Shown: positions 1 through 12,032 of the stretch, piece after piece
Numbering within the stretch: the stretch's first letter is position 1
Layout of the letters: the number at the start of each line of letters is the position of its first letter
Origin: Symsagittifera roscoffensis
Lineage: Eukaryota; Xenacoelomorpha; Acoela; Convolutidae
Direction of reading: 5' to 3'
DNA length: 64,000 nt
Assembly (NCBI RefSeq): GCF_963678635.1
Contig: NC_087062.1
Span: 18,773,789 to 18,837,788, forward strand
Notes under the pieces: generated by a model
The model's input: only the letters and a program-made list of their open reading frames with translations
What the model was told of the DNA's origin: nothing
Databases searched by the model: none
Position numbers and translations under genes: made by a program

Positions 1-498
1 GTGGTTTCTTGACAAAATTTTGGATTAAATTTGATGATTATGGGAAAACTGGCAATTGAAAAGCATTTGAACTTCCTTGTGGAAATGCTACTTTTATTAT
101 TTGTTTTTCTTTTGTTATTTATATCGGAAAATTTTTTTATTTTTAGAGCAGACAACCTGTGGTCATTTTTTTGCAAATTCTTTTGTGTATACTTTAACAT
201 ATTTTGGCGACTTGATTTCCCAAAAAAGGTATTCTGATTGGATACGACAACCTTTATTTCTCTTATCACTTGACAAAATATGTACAGAATCATATAAACA
301 TAAAATATAATCAAAATAACACTATAACAACTTTCACTGACATGGTGACAAAAAAGTTGATGACATGAATAATTAAATCAGGTAATGAATCACTTGATAG
401 CAGTTAATTATTTGTTGTCAAAACTTATTAGCAGGCTAGCTATTAGTTCAATTTTTACCCAGTTTCACAATGAGCAGAGCTGCCGACAACTTGTTACT

Positions 499-1272
499 TT
501 AGCTTGCTTCATTGATGGTATACGGTATTCTGATGATTTGCAACACACTATCTGTCATTTCAGGTTCCGTCTGAACAAAAGCGAAGTCGTTGATGCCTCG
601 CTTCAGAAGCGAAGGTAGAGAATCCGAGCAGATTGTTTTAGCTTTCACGTCTTCGACTATGTAGAACCCACCCGGTTTTACCCAATCCTAGGCCACAGAT
701 ATCAATGATTCCTGGCCTTCTAAAGTGTGAAGCGAGTCGTCAATTAGAATGTCAAGCTGCGTACCAATTTTGTTTTTCATTGCTTTGAGCGTGTTTTTGT
801 TCAAAATATCGACCCAAAAACTTTTGATTCGCTCGTCTTCGAACAACAATTCATTATGGACGTCCGCAGCGTAAACCTGCGAGTTGGAAAAATAATCTCT
901 CCAGCCTCGTTGAGAAGTGCCGAAAACCCAGTCTCTTTTGGTGCCTAAAAAACCGAAGTTTGGGCTGGCCCAACCGATTCCTATTTCAAGGACACTCATT
1001 GGCACCTGTCGCAGGTCGCTAAACAACCAATCGTACCAGTCCGCATACTGATGCACGGCACACTTGTCCGATCCAGTAAACAGCGTACAAAGAAAGCCGT
1101 CGTTTGGCTTGCCTTTCTTCTTATACCATTCAGCTCTTTTACAGAAGAAGGGGTTTCCGACGCAGAAGTTTGGCTCTTTTATTATAGCCGAGCAATCTAC
1201 TTGGCTCATGTGTTCAGCCGTGGAAATTTTTGCGTCAGTGAGATCAGGCGCAAAGAAGTTGAAAGTGTGCAA
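499..1272 (-). pseudogene. Methyltransferase-like exon, left copy, nonsense-broken
   Basis: Collinear with the right-arm exon 43944-44717 with no indels, but at 685-690 a TAT codon has become TAG, so the frame ends after 194 codons, at residue 195 of the right-arm numbering. Residues after the stop, including the conserved KPGGFYIVEDV strand, are still intact in frame down to the original stop at 499-501. Other replacements are few (for example Ser for Arg after the GIGWA motif). A candidate AATAAA signal lies downstream on this strand at 253-258. A single nonsense change in an otherwise clean exon could be a recent inactivation, an allele, or a base error. Confidence 0.8.
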
Positions 1273-2557
1273 TCTAAAGAAACTTAAAGATTATTCAGGA
1301 AAATTAAAATTTAAAATTTAAAAAAATCAAAGCAAAATATATCTACAGAGCAAAAAAAATCGGTGAATTTTCCCGGGCTGCCCACCATAGAAGATAATGC
1401 GCAACCATGCACATCCATGCATGATTAGTATGGAAAATGACTAGTCATGCGTAGCACATACGTTGGTTTCGAAAAACATCAAAATAGCTTTTTAACGGAG
1501 TAGATTAGTATTGAAACGGTTTCTCATCATTATGCAAGCTGTTGGTAAAATATCAAAAGTTTTCACCATACAAATCATACGTCGCAACATATATGGTGCT
1601 ACGTATGGAAGAGATTTTTCACCATATTTTTTTTTCTCCAGAAAACCGTAAAAATAGTGGTTAATTGACAAAAATGACTGAGAAAAAGTATCTGTAGTGC
1701 AAAATACACTTTTATTAGATTTTAACTTTTTTCCACCATGCAAACTAGACGTCGCACCCTATATGGTGCTATTTATGGAAATGATGTTTCCATACAAAAA
1801 CAACTTTAATTGAGCATGCGATATCACAACCAACACCAAATTTTGTTGTTTAATTTTGGGGTTTGATTGCAGTTTCAAATATTGACAAGTAAGCTGAGAA
1901 AATACTTTTGGACAAAAAACGTGTGAAGAAAAGTGAAAAAAAAATTTTTTGATTGTTTTTTTTAGAAAAATTTTTCATTTCGGAACAATTTTTTGGGCAC
2001 ATCATGGAACAGGATTAAAAACAAAATTTTGCTTCAACAGACCGTTTCTGATTATCACAACATAGTTTTAAATTAGGATAATTTTTCAATAGTAAAACAA
2101 TTAAAAGTTTAAAACAGTTCTAACATCGAAAAAAGTTTTTTTATATATATAAAACCAAATTTAACATCTTCTGCCGGTCTATTGATTTTATTTACTTTAT
2201 ATTTTTTAGCGTTTACACTGAGATTCAATATTTTGTTAAAAACAGTCGCTTTTGAGGTGAATTTTGCTTAAAAAAGAAACTCTGAAGGTTTTTTTATTTT
2301 TCTTCAATTTGAAATTTTTTTCTATAACTTTATCAGATACCTTGAAGCGCACAAGATCAAACCTCAGAACAAAATTTGTTCTGACTTTCAAATCAAAGGT
2401 CTAAAGTTAGAGTTTTTAGAAAAAACAACAATGAAAATAAATTTTTACACAAGAAACCAATTAAAAACAAGCAAACGAGTCAAAACCTGTAGTACTTTGT
2501 CTTTTTGTTGTGAAACACAAATTTTTAGATATTAAATTCAAAAAACTTAGTAGTTAG

Positions 2558-3380
2558 ATCTGAATTATGTCATGTTTCTCCACCTTCCGTTTGGTTAGAG
2601 TAGTTACAGAAATAAAGATATAATTTTTTTCGCTGGTTTATGAATCGAAAATGTTTTCGTTACAATAGAACGCCGTCATAAAAATTAAAAGTGCCTTGAT
2701 ACACATTTAGGTAACAAGTAACAGAACAATTCACTCACTTAACAATTAGCTTAAAATTGTATCTTGATTTTGTTTTAAGTACTGCTGGTTAGTGCTTCTC
2801 AAACAATTTAGTTTTCTTTTGGTCAACCTAAATTTTTTGAGTATTTTAGCGCCTTTTTGGAATCAAAAACATAAAAAAGTTTTCTGTTGACTTTTTCTTG
2901 TATTTTTTTTCAGAATCTATTTTCTAGTTTGCGACGATTTTGTTGTATCGCAAGTGATGTGAAGCTCTGCTTTGCCTCTGTTGAATTGTTTTTGTTGATG
3001 GTAATTATTTTATTTTATGTGTTAATAATCTTTCATATTTCTGAAATGCTTGTTTTGCTTTTGACAGTTTTATGAAAGTTATTCAGCCATCACCAGGTAT
3101 GTTTTCCGGCGTCATCGGGTTAAGTTTTCTATATCGGATAAAAATGTGCTTTGCTTGGGAACCAAAACTTTGCTCTGAACGGCGGAAAAAGATTTTTTAC
3201 TGCCAACTTCCTTGAGGTCGTTCAGAGCACTTTTTGGATGCCCACGAGAATATTGAATTTATTTGATTAGTCAGTTTCTATGTCGCGCCAAACAGGGTTC
3301 TTTGTTAATCATATGTAGCGCCATATATGTTTCCATGGTATCCATACGTCGCGCCATGCATGGTACCATAGTAACCATAC
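2558..3380. other. Left-arm-only segment (~823 bp indel between arms)
   Basis: In the right arm the equivalent of 2553-2557 joins directly to the equivalent of 3381 (junction near 42667). One breakpoint is in the 33-bp repeat, which favours a repeat-associated deletion in the right arm over an insertion in the left. No terminal repeats or target duplication were seen at the ends. Confidence 0.75.
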
Positions 3381-3425
3381 GTCGCGCCATGCATGATACC
3401 ACAGTAACCATACATTGCAAGCTTC
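3342..3425. repeat. 33-bp tandem repeat, about 2.5 copies
   Basis: Units start at 3342, 3375 and 3408, each opening with CCATAC; the first two share the 19 bases CCATACGTCGCGCCATGCA. Because 33 is a multiple of three, an open minus-strand frame shows an 11-residue repeat, but this looks like a by-product. One end of the large left/right arm indel falls inside the second unit. Confidence 0.8.
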
Positions 3426-3932
3426 CATGGTGACAAATAAATTATCAACAGCCCTAGTAAAAGTATCAATATTGTCTAATTTGAAGTCCCCCATACTTTA
3501 AAAAATGTGGAATCATACGTCATGTCATGCATGGAAAATCTGTTATTTTAACATAAAAATACGTCGGCTTTCATGGCTTCCATGGAACCATGCATGGTGC
3601 GACGTATGGTTGCACATTTTGGTCAACCCGGGTTAATATTCGGAGCTTTGGGGAGACACACTTAAGTTATAATAACATCTCGGAAGGTAAAAAAAGATTG
3701 ACTGAAATCATGAGCTCGAACCAATTCTCACCTCCTTGTATCTGCTCATTTCATTCTAAGAACCCTATATTGCAAAAAAAACAAAGTAGTAGCAAGTTTT
3801 GACAGATTTTGCAATTCAGCGAAGTTAAACTTTCGAAAAGAATGCACTAGTGTTTTACTGTTTTTTACTGCTCTAGTGGGCGGGCGATAGATAGGAGCAG
3901 TTTTCTACAGGGGCAGTAGATACTATGGGGGT

Positions 3933-4285
3933 TGTTAAGTAGATCAGATCGGGGTTAGAACACGCAGTGTCTCAATGAAAGTGGGATTCGATTCTCTCTG
4001 GTTTCCTACGAATGGGTTTTGATTTGTAGCTTTCCTGAGCCTCTTGTACGTTTCTTGTAGCCATGTCTTTTATTGAAACAAATACATGTTTTGGTTATGT
4101 GAAATTTTCATTTGGCTTTCAAAATTTTTACGAGAGGGGAGCGAAAAATTCTTCGAGCCATAAAATAACCCAATTTTTTTAAACTCTTTGTCTCATTTGA
4201 ATAATTGAGTAGAATAAATTTTCAATCTGCTGTAAAAAGCTCGATTCTGAATTGACAAAAGTTCCGACGAAGAATCAAGTTAGCA
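3933..4285 (-). repeat. LTR of a second retroelement (TG...CA ends), left arm
   Basis: Read on the minus strand it begins TGCTAAC and ends TTAACA, with imperfectly inverted termini (TGCTAA/TTAACA) and a length of 353 bp, typical for an LTR. A polypurine tract lies immediately before it on the same strand (4286-4295). It carries an AATAAA-type signal, clearest in the right-arm copy at 41973-41978. After the LTR the sequence does not begin with TGG, so it behaves as a 3' LTR. Its orientation is opposite to the adjacent gag-pol element. Confidence 0.65.
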
Positions 4286-4295
4286 TCCTCCCCCT
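4286..4295 (-). other. Polypurine tract before the TG...CA LTR
   Basis: On the minus strand the ten bases are AGGGGGAGGA, directly abutting the LTR start TGCTAAC. This is the classical plus-strand primer arrangement. Its presence means the LTR is not solo: some internal sequence of that element (about 4296-4378) was retained before the gag-pol element intervened. Confidence 0.6.
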
Positions 4296-4378
4296 AAAAA
4301 GATTTGAAGGAGACGTTAATTTGAACCAAATTTTTACAGGTCATTGAACACTTAGCAGTAAAAGCGACACAACATTAC

Positions 4379-4742
4379 TGGAACCAGATCAAAACAAATA
4401 TTTTTATAGAATAATATATTCTTGATAACTATCTCTCGAAAATACTTAGAACTAACCAATCCATGACTAAAACTTACTATAAACTGTGAGGCTGAAACTA
4501 TCTATAGTTAATGCCAGAACAGAATAAGTTTAACCTAGCAGCCAGTTGCTCTTCCTAAGAACAGTTCTTGATTCTACACCTCGCAATAATACCAGTATAC
4601 ACTAGATCTAATGAGACTAGGAGATATAAGAGTGCGATTAGAATTGGTATTAGACTAAGAAGTTGCACGAATCTATCCGGCCGACAATGAAATGACCAGC
4701 GTGACGAACAGACGGTGTACTTTTCTGAAGTTACTCTATGAG
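4379..4742 (+). repeat. LTR A (5' LTR), left arm
   Basis: Begins TGGAACC and ends CTCTATGAG; 364 bp. It is recognisable against LTR B' (24324-24681) and LTR C (48775-49131) through the shared start and the blocks GACTAGGAGATATAAGAG, TTGCACGAA, CCGG(C/T)CG, GTGACGA(A/G)CAGACGGTGTA and TTACTCTATGAG. The right-arm partner 41297-41660 has exactly the same length. The limits come from comparing the copies; the 3' terminus lacks the usual CA. Confidence 0.75.
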
Positions 4743-4764
4743 GAAGCCACCCCGGACTTGAACC
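4743..4764 (+). other. Primer-binding-site-like sequence after LTR A
   Basis: Directly after LTR A comes GAAGCCACCCCGGACTTGAACC. Its complement contains GGTTCAAGTCC, an exact tRNA T-arm (B-box) consensus, followed by an acceptor-like strand. The same words follow LTR B (20583-20599) and LTR B' but not LTR C, as expected if C is a 3' LTR. The usual TGG start (matching CCA) is absent; a TGG-starting candidate lies at 4769-4786, so the exact primer is unsure. Confidence 0.5.
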
Positions 4765-6081
4765 GATCTGGTGCGACCAAAAAGAGTCTCGAACAGACCT
4801 CTTTTACTCAGATTTGGAAAAAAAACTGGAAATAAGATCAAAAGCACCACACAAAATTCAAAATTCAATTAGCTAATTTCCACGTATCAATAAGTCTAAT
4901 CGATTCAAATGAACAATCAGGCTGACACCAGGTCACAATCCAAACGACAAACCAAGCCTCTACATCGTGAAACAAAAAAGGAGACTGCAACGATTAATTC
5001 TCTGAAAAAAATTAATGGAGTACATTTTCATTCACTAACATAAATTGCAAAAAACAAAGTAGTAAGATTAGTTCCAAAGCCATATATCTCTCTGTGATAA
5101 AAAAATTATAATGATATATGAACCAGTCGACTCAAATCAGTCATCTATTTCAAAATTTTCAAATCTGCAGTAACGTTGAAATTTTTATAGTTTTCAAATT
5201 TTATATATCATTCAACAAAAAATACAATTAAATAATTAGTTTGTAGTCTTATTTAAATTATTTTTATTAAAATTATAAAAAGTTCCTTGCTTCTCCAGGA
5301 CTTTCATTTTCTGTTTTTGTTTCTCTTCATCTAAAACATTCTGCATAAGTAATAAGGAAACTATCCTCATATAAACTTAAAATCTAACTTTCCCATAAAA
5401 CATCGACCTCTTATTTAAAACCTTGTCAAGGCCTATCCTTAATTCATTAAAACCTACACATTTCTTCTTATCAGATCATCAAGGCTATCCATAGATCTTT
5501 GAAACTCTAAATTAATCTCAAACTTTCAAACTATTGTCATTCTAAGTATCCGATCATCGAGGCTTTTCTTGGATCAATTAAACAATTTTGTTTTCCCCTT
5601 TTTTTTAGAAATAGTGTCTAAGGAACTTAAACTTCGATTCATTTTCCCACCTTTAAATACGACCCCGGAGTAATTGAAACTTTTTGAAGAATTTACCAAT
5701 TTAATTAGGATAAACAGTGAAGAACTTCGGTTACTCGTCCTTCACATGAGCCCCTCCTCCTAATTGACCCAAGTTTAAATACATCTTAAGACAAACAAAA
5801 ACTAAATGGTATCCAACGATCTACTTGTGTTCTAAGTATACCTGAACCTTGCGGTTTGATTTACTATTCTCCAACCCTTGATCTCAAATCAGAACCCCAA
5901 TGAAATAAGACTAAGTTTTTCTTAAATGTAACTCAGCCACTCGAGAAAGTAAAAAACCATTCTAACGAATCGATATGCTCTCTCTCCAACCCCTGTCTGT
6001 TCGTAACAATCTACCCCCGAAGATTAGGATAACCTCACAAAAATCGAAGGTTTAACAATTTAGCGAATTGAAATCTAGCAC
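4765..6081 (+). other. Untranslated leader of the element, no gene seen
   Basis: AT-rich DNA with stops in every frame. The phrase 'ATCATCAAGGCTATCC' and variants recur between about 5430 and 5570. No start codon with a usable frame was found before the gag block at 6082. Confidence 0.5.
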
Positions 6082-6321
6082 TTGGGTTTTGCACCCATCT
6101 TTCTAACGCTTACGTCAAGAAATTTTTTGAGAGATGAACAAACATTAAATATCCATAAGTTTTTAATCAGAGAAGAAACATGCCATCTTGTAATTATACC
6201 GCATAAACAAAAGATAGGATATACCAAAAAGGCAAACGAAAATGAAAGCAATAATCACGAAACAGAAACAAACAAAAAAACTGAAATGCTCCAGAACACG
6301 AAACGCAGTTTCGGAATCTGA
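6082..6321 (+). pseudogene. Gag N-terminal block (79 codons), left arm
   Basis: An open frame of 79 codons ending in KRSFGI. The right arm has an equivalent open frame (39723-39962) of the same length with about 13 replacements, so the frame stayed open through noticeable divergence. There is no ATG: the frame opens after a TAG at 6076-6078 and the first usable codon is TTG, so its natural start is upstream, spliced in or lost. Assignment to Gag rests only on its position before the capsid-like block. Confidence 0.45.
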
Positions 6322-7149
6322 TTAAGCTACAATACAAAAGCTTCAAAACCTTTGATACCCAATACACGACATAAACAAACCAGTAAATAACCAAAGGATA
6401 GCCGAATCGGAAGCCACAACAGCATCATCCATAAAATGCAAGTGTAGAACAAAAAACTCCTAATAACGCAAACCAGTAAGACTATTCAAGTGTAATCAAC
6501 CAATACAAAAAATTGAAAGCAACACGTTAACTGTAACCCCAAACAAAAAATGATTCAGTAGGACGATAGCTTGATGATGACTCTATTGTACCCTTTATTA
6601 TTGACCCAACAAGTGATCCATCAGGAGGACAAAAACTTTTTGTCACAATTTAATCCTAAGTTTATTCCAAAAAGAAAATAGCCAAAGTTAACAAAATTTT
6701 TGAACAAAAAGTGAACAAAAAGAGCTAAAAATCAGAAGACAAGTCTTAGATCAATATCTATCAGGCATAGGTAATATCATTTCAAATTACGGCAGGTTCA
6801 CTTTTGAATTTCTATCACCAAAATCATCAAACCAACCATTACACCGAATTCAACCAGATGATATAGAGTTAGATTTCTCGAGAAGTTTTATAGATTATAT
6901 AATATATATTTAGCATCAAAACTCACATTAAGCAAACTCAGTATTCACAAATGATGTTTTCTCTATCATTTATTGTTACATTTCAATATTAGAACCAAAC
7001 GAGACAACTTATGTATCTCCACCTAGACACGCAATAGTAAGACGCAAAGTTACTCCTTTCACGAAACACTTACTGACATCGAAATAGCACAAATAAAAAA
7101 ATTGGACCTACGAAAGTTTCTAGCATAGTTCGTTATAGATTATTTTCAA

Positions 7150-8914
7150 CACAAACTAGATCTCATTTCACAGGCAAGAACAAATTTCAGACCACAAACT
7201 AACAATGAAATAACTTTAGCAGATGAAACAGATTATAAATGGGACCCTGATTGGTCTCATGTTTTATTTTTCAACATTCCAAATGATATCTCAAGTGCAG
7301 CAATTGCAACCATTTCCGTACATAAAGATTATTTGAGATTAACTCCATTATCAGCTGACACAACACCATTAACCATTAAATTACAATACATTATTCAGTA
7401 ATAGAAAAATCAAAAATAGTTTAAATTCAACATTTTAAACTTAAAAGAAATTCCAAGCTGAACTAAAAATCTAACGCAGCAAGATAGTCAATTCCCATCC
7501 AACACACTTTCTAAATGAAGAAATAGTTGAAACATTACCTACAACAACACAACAAAGTATCTAAGCTATACATCCAACAATAAAAACAAAAATCCAATTC
7601 TTTCCAAGGAATTAACATCCAAACATTCATTTGTCAAACCATCAGTCGTTCCCGAATGCTCACATGTGGATGATCAAACATACAGACCAATATATAAAAA
7701 ACTCCCACCTAATAAACCAAAGTACACCAACGGTATTAACTTTGCAAACCAAAATTTTGAAATTTTCTATAATATCAACGTTAGTAAAGTAGCAAGACCA
7801 CTTCATAAAACACAGAATCAATCTAAAAAACATAATTATCTCGAATAGGTACCAAAAACTCAATATCTCAACCTGTGAATTTTATCGACAGAAAGTATCA
7901 GACAGACCGTTTGAAAACTATCCATTTTTTCAGCAAAACAAAAACAACTCAAATATAACATTTTACAAGAAGCCAATCAGATTACTCGGAAAATGAAACT
8001 TAGTTTCACCAAAACCAACAGCAGTATTATAGTAATCAACATTAAAAGTCAATAGAAAGATATAAATCAACCAGATGATTTTTTTCAAACAGAAATTTTT
8101 GAACCTCACCTAAACCCTCAACAACTATGACAAGCACAACAAAAATTCCCTCAAAAACGAAATTTGGCGAAATTAACTAGTAACACGCAGTCACAATAAT
8201 ATACGAATAATAAAGGTTACCCAACCAAATCCATGAAAAATGAAATTTCACTACCCTAATTTTGACAACAACTTGAAATAACAAAAAATCAATTCAGAAA
8301 TTTTACACAGAAACGAAATACAGCAGAATCAATTCAAATGACAATGAATCCATACCTTATGAGTTGGATCATCTAACTTATCTAATAAACCACTCGTGGA
8401 GTTTACAAAAACCGATCCTCAAAATTCAGTAGAAGAATTTTTAAACGCTGTCAAAGCTAAAGTAATCCTAATTATAGGCCCAGAACCCCTCAAAAGACCA
8501 CTTCACCAAAATTAGATTCGTACACGCACAGCACTAATATAAATTTCTCTTGACGGAGCAGTGAAAACTGGTTTTCAGTTTTACCTATAGAGATTAAATC
8601 CGATCGGAAACGGTTTACTCAAGAATTCTCAAAATTGTTTCATTCTGAAAGAAACAAAAAGCTTCAAAGAGCTCTATGTAATAATTTTGCAGATTCCCGC
8701 ACGAAAATATAAAACAACTCGCTGTTATAATAGAAACTCTGGTACAATATGCTTATTCCCTAAACACACACGACTACAAAAACACTTAACTGACAGAAAT
8801 TCTAATGATGACCTTAACACCACAGTTAAGAAAAATACCAAAAAAAGAGAGCATCACATACATGATCAATCCGAGAACCAGATAGAGATTTCTGCAAACT
8901 TCTACACAAATTAG
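7150..8914 (+). pseudogene. Gag matrix/capsid-like region, broken, left arm
   Basis: Two conserved blocks stand out. At about 7160-7402 a frame reads through FRPQTNNEITLADETDY and WSHVLFFNIPNDISSAA, also present in the right arm near 38650-38880. At about 8340-8914 a capsid-like block includes FTKTDPQNSVEEFLNAVKAK and ISLDGAVKTGF. Stops and frameshifts separate the pieces and no full Gag could be translated. Retrotransposon capsids commonly show such helical segments, but the call is positional plus motif-like, not domain-verified. Confidence 0.55.
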
Positions 8915-9239
8915 ATTAAGCTGATATCACAATGAAATTTGAAGAAACAGAAAGTTTGAAATTGCAATAGGTAAAAATATCCAAACAACAACTTCACACA
9001 TTACCATGATCCCAGACTACGATAATGATTTATCACCTAAATTTTGAACATATATGAAAAGCACCCAAATTCATAGGAGACCTTTATTCAAAAAATGGTG
9101 TAACTATTGCCGCAGATACAGACACAGTATTGCTGAATGAAGACAAAAACGACAAGATAAATCAAATAGACCACCAAAATATTGAGAACCAACTAAATCC
9201 TTTTACCAATATGTGAAAAAAGACCAATATATTCTAAAC

Positions 9240-9903
9240 AAGAACATTTCAAGGAACAATAGTTCAGAAAAAACAGTTCCAACAAGCTATAAAAATAGCA
9301 GATCACAATCTCCACATTCTAGTAACTTTCGTGAAAGATCACCATATAGACGAAATTCACACTATTAATCACAAAACAGATACACTAGATCAAATAGTCA
9401 GAATAATCAGTGTAGGAACAGAATCAGTATTCCAGATCGGTCTCTAGTAGAAGAAACGATTCAAATTATAATAAAACTCATTCATACTCAAAATCTCGAA
9501 ATAGATATTATTCAACGATTGGTCTTGAAACTCTTCATACAGCAGCAATCGCAATTACTCAAACAATCGTAACAGAAACTACTCCAATAAACGATCAAAA
9601 ACTCTTCTGACAACAGACCATTCAATAATAATTACAGCAATTGATCGCGTGATAACTCTAGAAATAGGAACAATAGTTATCAAAATAGATCAAGAATTTA
9701 TTGGCAATCACTATATCGCAATAATTCACAACATCAAAATTGACAAAAACAACTATAGAAAAAGTACACATCAGCATCAACGACAAATCAACCAAATACA
9801 ATCTACCTCAAATTCGGAAAATCAACTAAAACATATACACAGTGAAAGCAAAGATGATGAAAGCGAAACCAAAATCACAATACTTTATGACATGTTAAAA
9901 TAA
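9240..9903 (+). pseudogene. Nucleocapsid-like Arg/Ser/Asn-rich region, left arm
   Basis: Frames here are rich in Arg, Ser and Asn, for example SRSQSPHSSNFRERSPYRRN near 9300-9360, followed by an Asn/Gln/Ile-rich open frame at 9649-9903 (its nominal start is GTG). No CCHC zinc knuckle was seen, so if this is the nucleocapsid it binds RNA through basic residues, as in some Ty3/gypsy lineages. The right-arm equivalent is near 36540-36830. Confidence 0.4.
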
Positions 9904-11224
9904 AAAAAAGAATACGAAGTTGAAATTGATTTGAAATGTAATCAGAATCACAATCCTAATTCAAACTTCCACAAATCAAAAATCTTCAAGCAGACAACAT
10001 AAATTACACACCTCATATAATCAAAAATTACACAAATATGAATACTATATATCAACACACAACAACCAAAATACTTTCACCTAGAGAAAAATTTTGGAAA
10101 ATCACACAGAAGCAGAATCAAATAATATTAAAATTCCTACATCGAAATACATCCATGCACTCCATCGAAAATTCCCATTTTCTAAAACCTCAAATAAACT
10201 AGCCACAGCACAAGGCACACGTTTAACAAACTATGTAAAGATTTAATTATCCCTTAAATCAACGCGAACAATGGAAAAAAAACTTTTAATGAAATATTTT
10301 GAGCAAATCTTCCATATAACCAATATTAAACACAATACAGTTGGAATACCATTCATAACGAAATTTTTCCCAACAGTTAAAATTCTAAATTGCAAATTAG
10401 AGAAAAATACACCAGAACAAAAAATACATTTCCTACTTTTTTTAAAAGGTTAAACATGCATATGATTTTCTATTAACCAGGTTCATTAATATAATAATAG
10501 TAAAAGTACATCAACAATTATACATGTCTGACCTTGAATTCAGAGTAACAATATCATCTATGAAAAATGCAAAAAACACAAATATAGACACAATAGCACT
10601 TCATGAATACATCAATGCGCCACACAAAATGACACTTCTTTAGGATTTCTAGGGTATTGCGAAACAAGCGCAACACTACATCCTCAACAAGAAAAAGCAT
10701 TCAGAGTTGATATTTTAAAATTACTAGACATTTGCTAAACAACAAATTCTAAGGAAGAATTATCTATTGATAAGGTCACGAACGATTCGAAACTAAACCC
10801 AGGTTGTCTTACAAAAATCTTTGTTTTTACAAATACATTTCAACTTTCAAAATCAACAACTGAACAACAACAACTTTTAACAAGTTATAATTTCCAACAT
10901 TCTCAAATTAATCAACAAGAAATTGAACAATTAGTAATTTGACTATTAAAACAGGCCCTGGTGTATGCAGCAAAAGAAATTTGATGTCGACAAAACACAT
11001 TCCTCATTACATCTTCCACTTAAGCCCGACACAGTTTTCTAGAAACAATCCGCAAGCGATGTTCCAATACATCTAGAACACAAATTAAACAGACTTGTAG
11101 ACATCCTCGAAGAAAGGAAATACTTTCACCAGTTAATAAAGAATAACAACCTAAAGGAAACACTTTTATCAACCCAGAAATTATTTCACAACAGGCGAAT
11201 CTCCTAAAATTATTTAAGAAGCGC
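9904..11224 (+). other. Gag-pol junction, presumed protease region, unrecognised
   Basis: By position this should encode the aspartic protease and the start of pol. I could not find a D-S/T-G active-site motif in any frame. A short open frame at 10271-10453 (ATG start, 60 codons) has a counterpart in the right arm (35817-36011, 64 codons). Frames at about 10805-10940 and 11040-11200 look like the RT N-terminal approach but are broken. Confidence 0.35.
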
Positions 11225-11780
11225 AATATCTAAACTCCTTAATTGACAAATCAAAATGCGACTGGTCCAGAGAATCAATACAGGAGGTACTCGCAAAAAT
11301 ATTTGGACATTTCAATACCACAGCATATATGAATAGTGCATACAATCAATTGCCACTAGTTGAACAATCACGCCGCTTAACACAATTGGTTATTGAAAAC
11401 CAACAATACGAATTGAATAGAATATTTTATGGTTTATCCATAGGACCAGCAGCTTTTTTGCCTCTATGAGTAAAAAAAAATCGGAACACTCAGTTTAGGT
11501 ACAAATGTCATCACAAATTTAGGAGAGACGATGTTTTCATACAACCAAAAACAAATCAACTAACGTTCCAAGTTCTAGATATCATAAGTTTTATTAAAAG
11601 AAAACATGAAAGCAGTCCCAGACAAATCACATTTTTTCTTTACTCGTTTGAAACTTTTCGGACAAATTATTGAAGGAATCACAAAAACACTCCTTATTGA
11701 AAGAACCACAGAAGAAACCACAAAAACAAAAAAATCGTTGCAGTTTTAAAACTTCAACTACCATCAAACCAAAAAAAAAC
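11225..11780 (+). pseudogene. Reverse transcriptase, catalytically dead, left arm
   Basis: From 11225 the frame reads through YLNSLID and then the motif A region TTAYMNSAYNQL, RRLTQLVIENQQYELNR and FYGLSIGPAAF, which is the fingers/palm signature of Ty3/gypsy RT. The codon at 11326-11328, where family members have the first catalytic Asp, is TAT (Tyr). After a frameshift near 11470 the YxDD box appears as RRDDVFIQ (about 11521-11541). Both changes are expected to abolish activity. The right arm has Phe at the first site and the same RRDD. Confidence 0.8.
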
Positions 11781-12032
11781 TCATGAATGCCTTGGAATTT
11801 TAAGTTTTTTAGTCAAATATGTATATAAATGCAATTATATCTCGACCATTTTATAACAGTCTTAGACAACAAAACAACTTTGAAGAGCCAGAACATTTTG
11901 ACAAAAAAATATTCTGATGAACAAGTCTAAGACAGCATTCCCAACCCAAAATATTTTTTGTATACTATGTGCAACGCCTCTAATTTGTAAATTTGCACAG
12001 CTCTTTTACAATCATATCAACGCACCAACCAA

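Larger units (their letters stand above)
1405..3615. repeat. Dispersed palindromic CATGCATG / CATACGTCG motif clusters
   Basis: Short near-palindromic words recur: CCATGCATGG, CATACGTCG with its complement CGACGTATG, and CATATATGG. Clusters lie near 1405-1435, 1567-1610, 1735-1780, 3310-3420, 3510-3535 and 3570-3612. The same clusters occur in mirror image in the right arm near 42430-42665 and 43440-43830. Pairs of opposite orientation sit close together, so local hairpins are possible. They may be decayed terminal repeats of a small DNA transposon or binding sites; the sequence does not decide. Confidence 0.6.
1273..3932. other. AT-rich noncoding stretch 5' of the methyltransferase exon
   Basis: I see no convincing gene here. 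Because the exon reads on the minus strand, this is its upstream or intronic side. It starts with a pyrimidine-rich acceptor-like tract (seen on the minus strand) and has many A/T homopolymers. The only organised features are CATGCATG/CGACGTATG motif clusters at about 1405-1785 and 3310-3615. Short open frames such as 2887-3075 and 3590-3802 have no recognisable content. Confidence 0.6.

Noticed and set aside
688-1272. A complete 194-residue protein on the minus strand
   Set aside because: It begins with TTG and ends at a nonsense codon inside a gene whose intact copy in the right arm continues for 63 more codons.
4740-4830. tRNA gene on the minus strand (perfect B box)
   Set aside because: No A box, anticodon arm or matching acceptor strand upstream; the position at the LTR edge fits a primer binding site.
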